The notes beneath the pieces are model-generated. The model ran no database searches and had not been told where the DNA came from. It worked only from the letters and a program-made list of their open reading frames with translations. Of a stretch of 64,000 nucleotides of DNA, positions 62,583 to 64,000 are shown in pieces. This DNA is from Salipiger marinus. Its GTDB lineage: Bacteria > Pseudomonadota > Alphaproteobacteria > Rhodobacterales > Rhodobacteraceae. The stretch covers positions 124,001-188,000 of the forward strand of contig NZ_FNEJ01000007.1 of assembly GCF_900100085.1 (NCBI RefSeq), given 5' to 3'. Positions within the stretch are counted from its first letter, which is position 1, and every line of letters starts with the position of its first letter. Made by a program: the position numbers and the translations under genes.

Positions 62583-63076
62583 GCGGCGGTCTCCCGGACC
62601 GAGGCGCGGATGGCGGGGGCCGCGGCCAGCGCCGCGCGGACGATGTTGCGATAGCCGGTGCAGCGGCACAGGTTGGAGGACAGCACCTCGGTCAGTTCCT
62701 CGTCGCTCATGTCCGGATCCTTCTGCAGCGCGCCGGTGATGAGCATGAGGAAACCCGGCGTGCAGAAGCCGCATTGCAGCGCGTGATGGTCGATGAAGGC
62801 CTGCTGCAGCACCGACAGCCCGCCCTCGGGGGCAAGCCCCTCGACGGTGCGCACCTCTGCGCCCTCGGCCTGAACCGCAAACATCAGGCAGGAACGGACC
62901 GGCGCGCCGTTAACCATGACGGTGCAGGCGCCGCAGACCCCATGTTCGCAGCCGACATGGGTGCCGGTCAGGCGGCAGTCCTCGCGCAGCGCGTCGGCCA
63001 GCGTCTTGCGCGGCACGCAGGCGATGGTGCGGGGGACGCCGTTGACGGTAAGGGTGATCGTGGTCTTGTCTGACAT
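62579..63076 (-). CDS. Molybdenum hydroxylase 2Fe-2S subunit
   Basis: 165 residues from ATG 63076, with AGGA 8 bp upstream; ATG 63091, overlapping the preceding stop, is the alternative. Two iron-sulfur motifs are complete: CEHGVCGACTVMVNGAPVRSC (plant-type ferredoxin site) and CGFCTPG with CRCTGY. This is the small subunit of xanthine dehydrogenase-type enzymes such as nicotinate, caffeine or CO dehydrogenases. The molybdenum subunit gene is not in the window; it may lie to the right or elsewhere. Confidence 0.93.
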   Translation of the reverse strand: MSDKTTITLTVNGVPRTIACVPRKTLADALREDCRLTGTHVGCEHGVCGACTVMVNGAPVRSCLMFAVQAEGAEVRTVEGLAPEGGLSVLQQAFIDHHALQCGFCTPGFLMLITGALQKDPDMSDEELTEVLSSNLCRCTGYRNIVRAALAAAPAIRASVRETAA

Positions 63077-63087
63077 GGGTGTGGTCC

Positions 63088-63975
63088 TCATGCGGGGTCT
63101 GCCAGCGCGAGGGTCCGCAGGCGGGCGGCCTCAAGCGCGCGGGTGATGACGGTGCCGGTCAGATCCCTGCGGTATTCGGCGGAGGTGGTGGCATCTTCCA
63201 TCGGATCGACGGCGCGCATGGCGGCTTCGGCGGCGGCGGCCATGGCCGCCGCGTCAAAAGCCCTGCCGATCAGCGCCGCCTCGGCCTCCGGCAGCCGCCG
63301 GGGATGGTCTTCGATCCCGCCGATGCCGATGCGGGCGGCGGTGATCCTGTCATCCTGCAGGTCGATCACGCAGAGCGCCATGCCAAGCGCAAAATCTCCG
63401 GCCCGCCTGTTGAATTCGTAAAAGCCCCAGCTTGCGGACGCCTCGGGCAGCGGCAGGCGCACCTCGGTCAGGATCTCGTCCGGGTCGCGGGTGGTGCTCA
63501 TCGGGCCGTCGCTCCAGTCCCGGGCGGCGACCTCGCGCGGGCCATCCGCCGAAAGCAGGCAGACCGTGCCGTCCAGCGTCGCGGTCACGAGGCACCATTC
63601 CGAAGAAGGATCGGCGTGGCTGAGCGAGCCGCCGAAGGTGCCGCGCTGGCGGATCGGGTAATGGGCGATATGCGCGGCGACGCAGGCCAGCAGATCCCCC
63701 AGCGGCGCCGGGGCGGCCCGCGCATCGTGAAAGGTGGCATGCCGGGTCAGCGTGGGGATGACAAGGCTGTCGCCCTCGACGCGCGGCCTGTCCAGACCGT
63801 CAAGGGCGTTCAGGTCGATGAGTTCGGTGGCATAGGCAACCCTGAGCGCCATCATGGGCACAAGGCTCTGCCCGCCCGCAAGGATCAGCGCGCCGTCATC
63901 GGCGCCATCGCGCAGGCGCTGCGCGGCATCCTCAAGGCTTGTGGGCCGGTAATAGGTGAACGGCGCGGGTTTCAT
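63088..63975 (-). CDS. Molybdenum hydroxylase FAD subunit
   Basis: 295 residues; GGAG lies 8 bp before ATG 63975. The FAD_binding_5 domain shows ILAGGQSLVPMMALR (FAD pyrophosphate) and RQRGTFGGSLSHADPSSEW (flavin loop), and the CO-dehydrogenase flavoprotein C-terminal domain follows. It transfers electrons from the 2Fe-2S subunit. The usual order is medium, small and large subunit, so the absence of the large subunit downstream of the small one is notable: a deacetylase gene is there instead. Confidence 0.93.
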   Translation of the reverse strand: MKPAPFTYYRPTSLEDAAQRLRDGADDGALILAGGQSLVPMMALRVAYATELIDLNALDGLDRPRVEGDSLVIPTLTRHATFHDARAAPAPLGDLLACVAAHIAHYPIRQRGTFGGSLSHADPSSEWCLVTATLDGTVCLLSADGPREVAARDWSDGPMSTTRDPDEILTEVRLPLPEASASWGFYEFNRRAGDFALGMALCVIDLQDDRITAARIGIGGIEDHPRRLPEAEAALIGRAFDAAAMAAAAEAAMRAVDPMEDATTSAEYRRDLTGTVITRALEAARLRTLALADPA

Positions 63976-64000
63976 CGCTGCGCTCCTTTGCCTTCTGTAT

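Overview
The window reads as part of a large plasmid or chromid of a high-G+C alphaproteobacterium, most likely of the order Rhodobacterales. The reasons are a complete repABC replication and partition module (repA, repB, a counter-transcribed RNA, repC, then two perfect 16-bp parS palindromes), a sarcosine oxidase operon, a rhizobial-type glycerol ABC operon and two TRAP transporters. Most genes start at the stop codon of the gene before, often with ATGA or GTGA overlaps. No tRNA, rRNA or CRISPR array was seen.

Layout. 1-3358: surface-glycan genes (two CgeB-type glycosyltransferases, a nucleotide-sugar SDR, a CmoB-like methyltransferase). 3404-10950: a GlxA-type regulator divergent from soxBDAG and glyA, for sarcosine oxidation and C1 transfer to serine. 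10991-13212: a hipBA toxin-antitoxin pair and a carboxymuconolactone decarboxylase-like gene. 13459-17727: an FAD-linked D-2-hydroxyacid dehydrogenase with a TRAP transporter. 17790-20277: an oxidoreductase with a divergent HxlR regulator, and an aldo/keto reductase. 20619-24302: repABC and parS.

24341-29511 is mobile DNA: a tyrosine recombinase, then a tniA-tniB-tniQ transposon whose resolvase survives only as a C-terminal stump. 29641-31784 is a TetR/MFS efflux pair. 32367-41783 is a GntR-controlled operon: a dipeptide-type ABC transporter, an enolase-superfamily dehydratase and two NAD-dependent hydroxyacid dehydrogenases, which together suggest uptake and breakdown of an unidentified (sugar) acid. 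41840-42430 is a decayed AraC gene. 42425-52666 is the glpR / glpD-S-T-P-Q-U-V-K glycerol region. 52724-55643 is a graveyard of IS66-like, IS3 and IS5 pieces and a broken thiolase gene. 55716-63975 holds an AbrB-type permease, a second TRAP system ending in a strong bidirectional terminator, and a convergent operon with FAD and 2Fe-2S subunits of a molybdenum hydroxylase, a PuuE-like deacetylase and two isochorismatase-fold proteins.

The two most interesting points are in conserved-residue patterns. GlpS has lost its switch histidine and GlpT its LSGGQ signature, so the glycerol importer should have one consensus and one degenerate ATP site. One of the two isochorismatase-fold proteins keeps the Asp-Lys-Cys triad, while its overlapping partner has lost all three residues, which suggests an enzyme with a pseudoenzyme partner.
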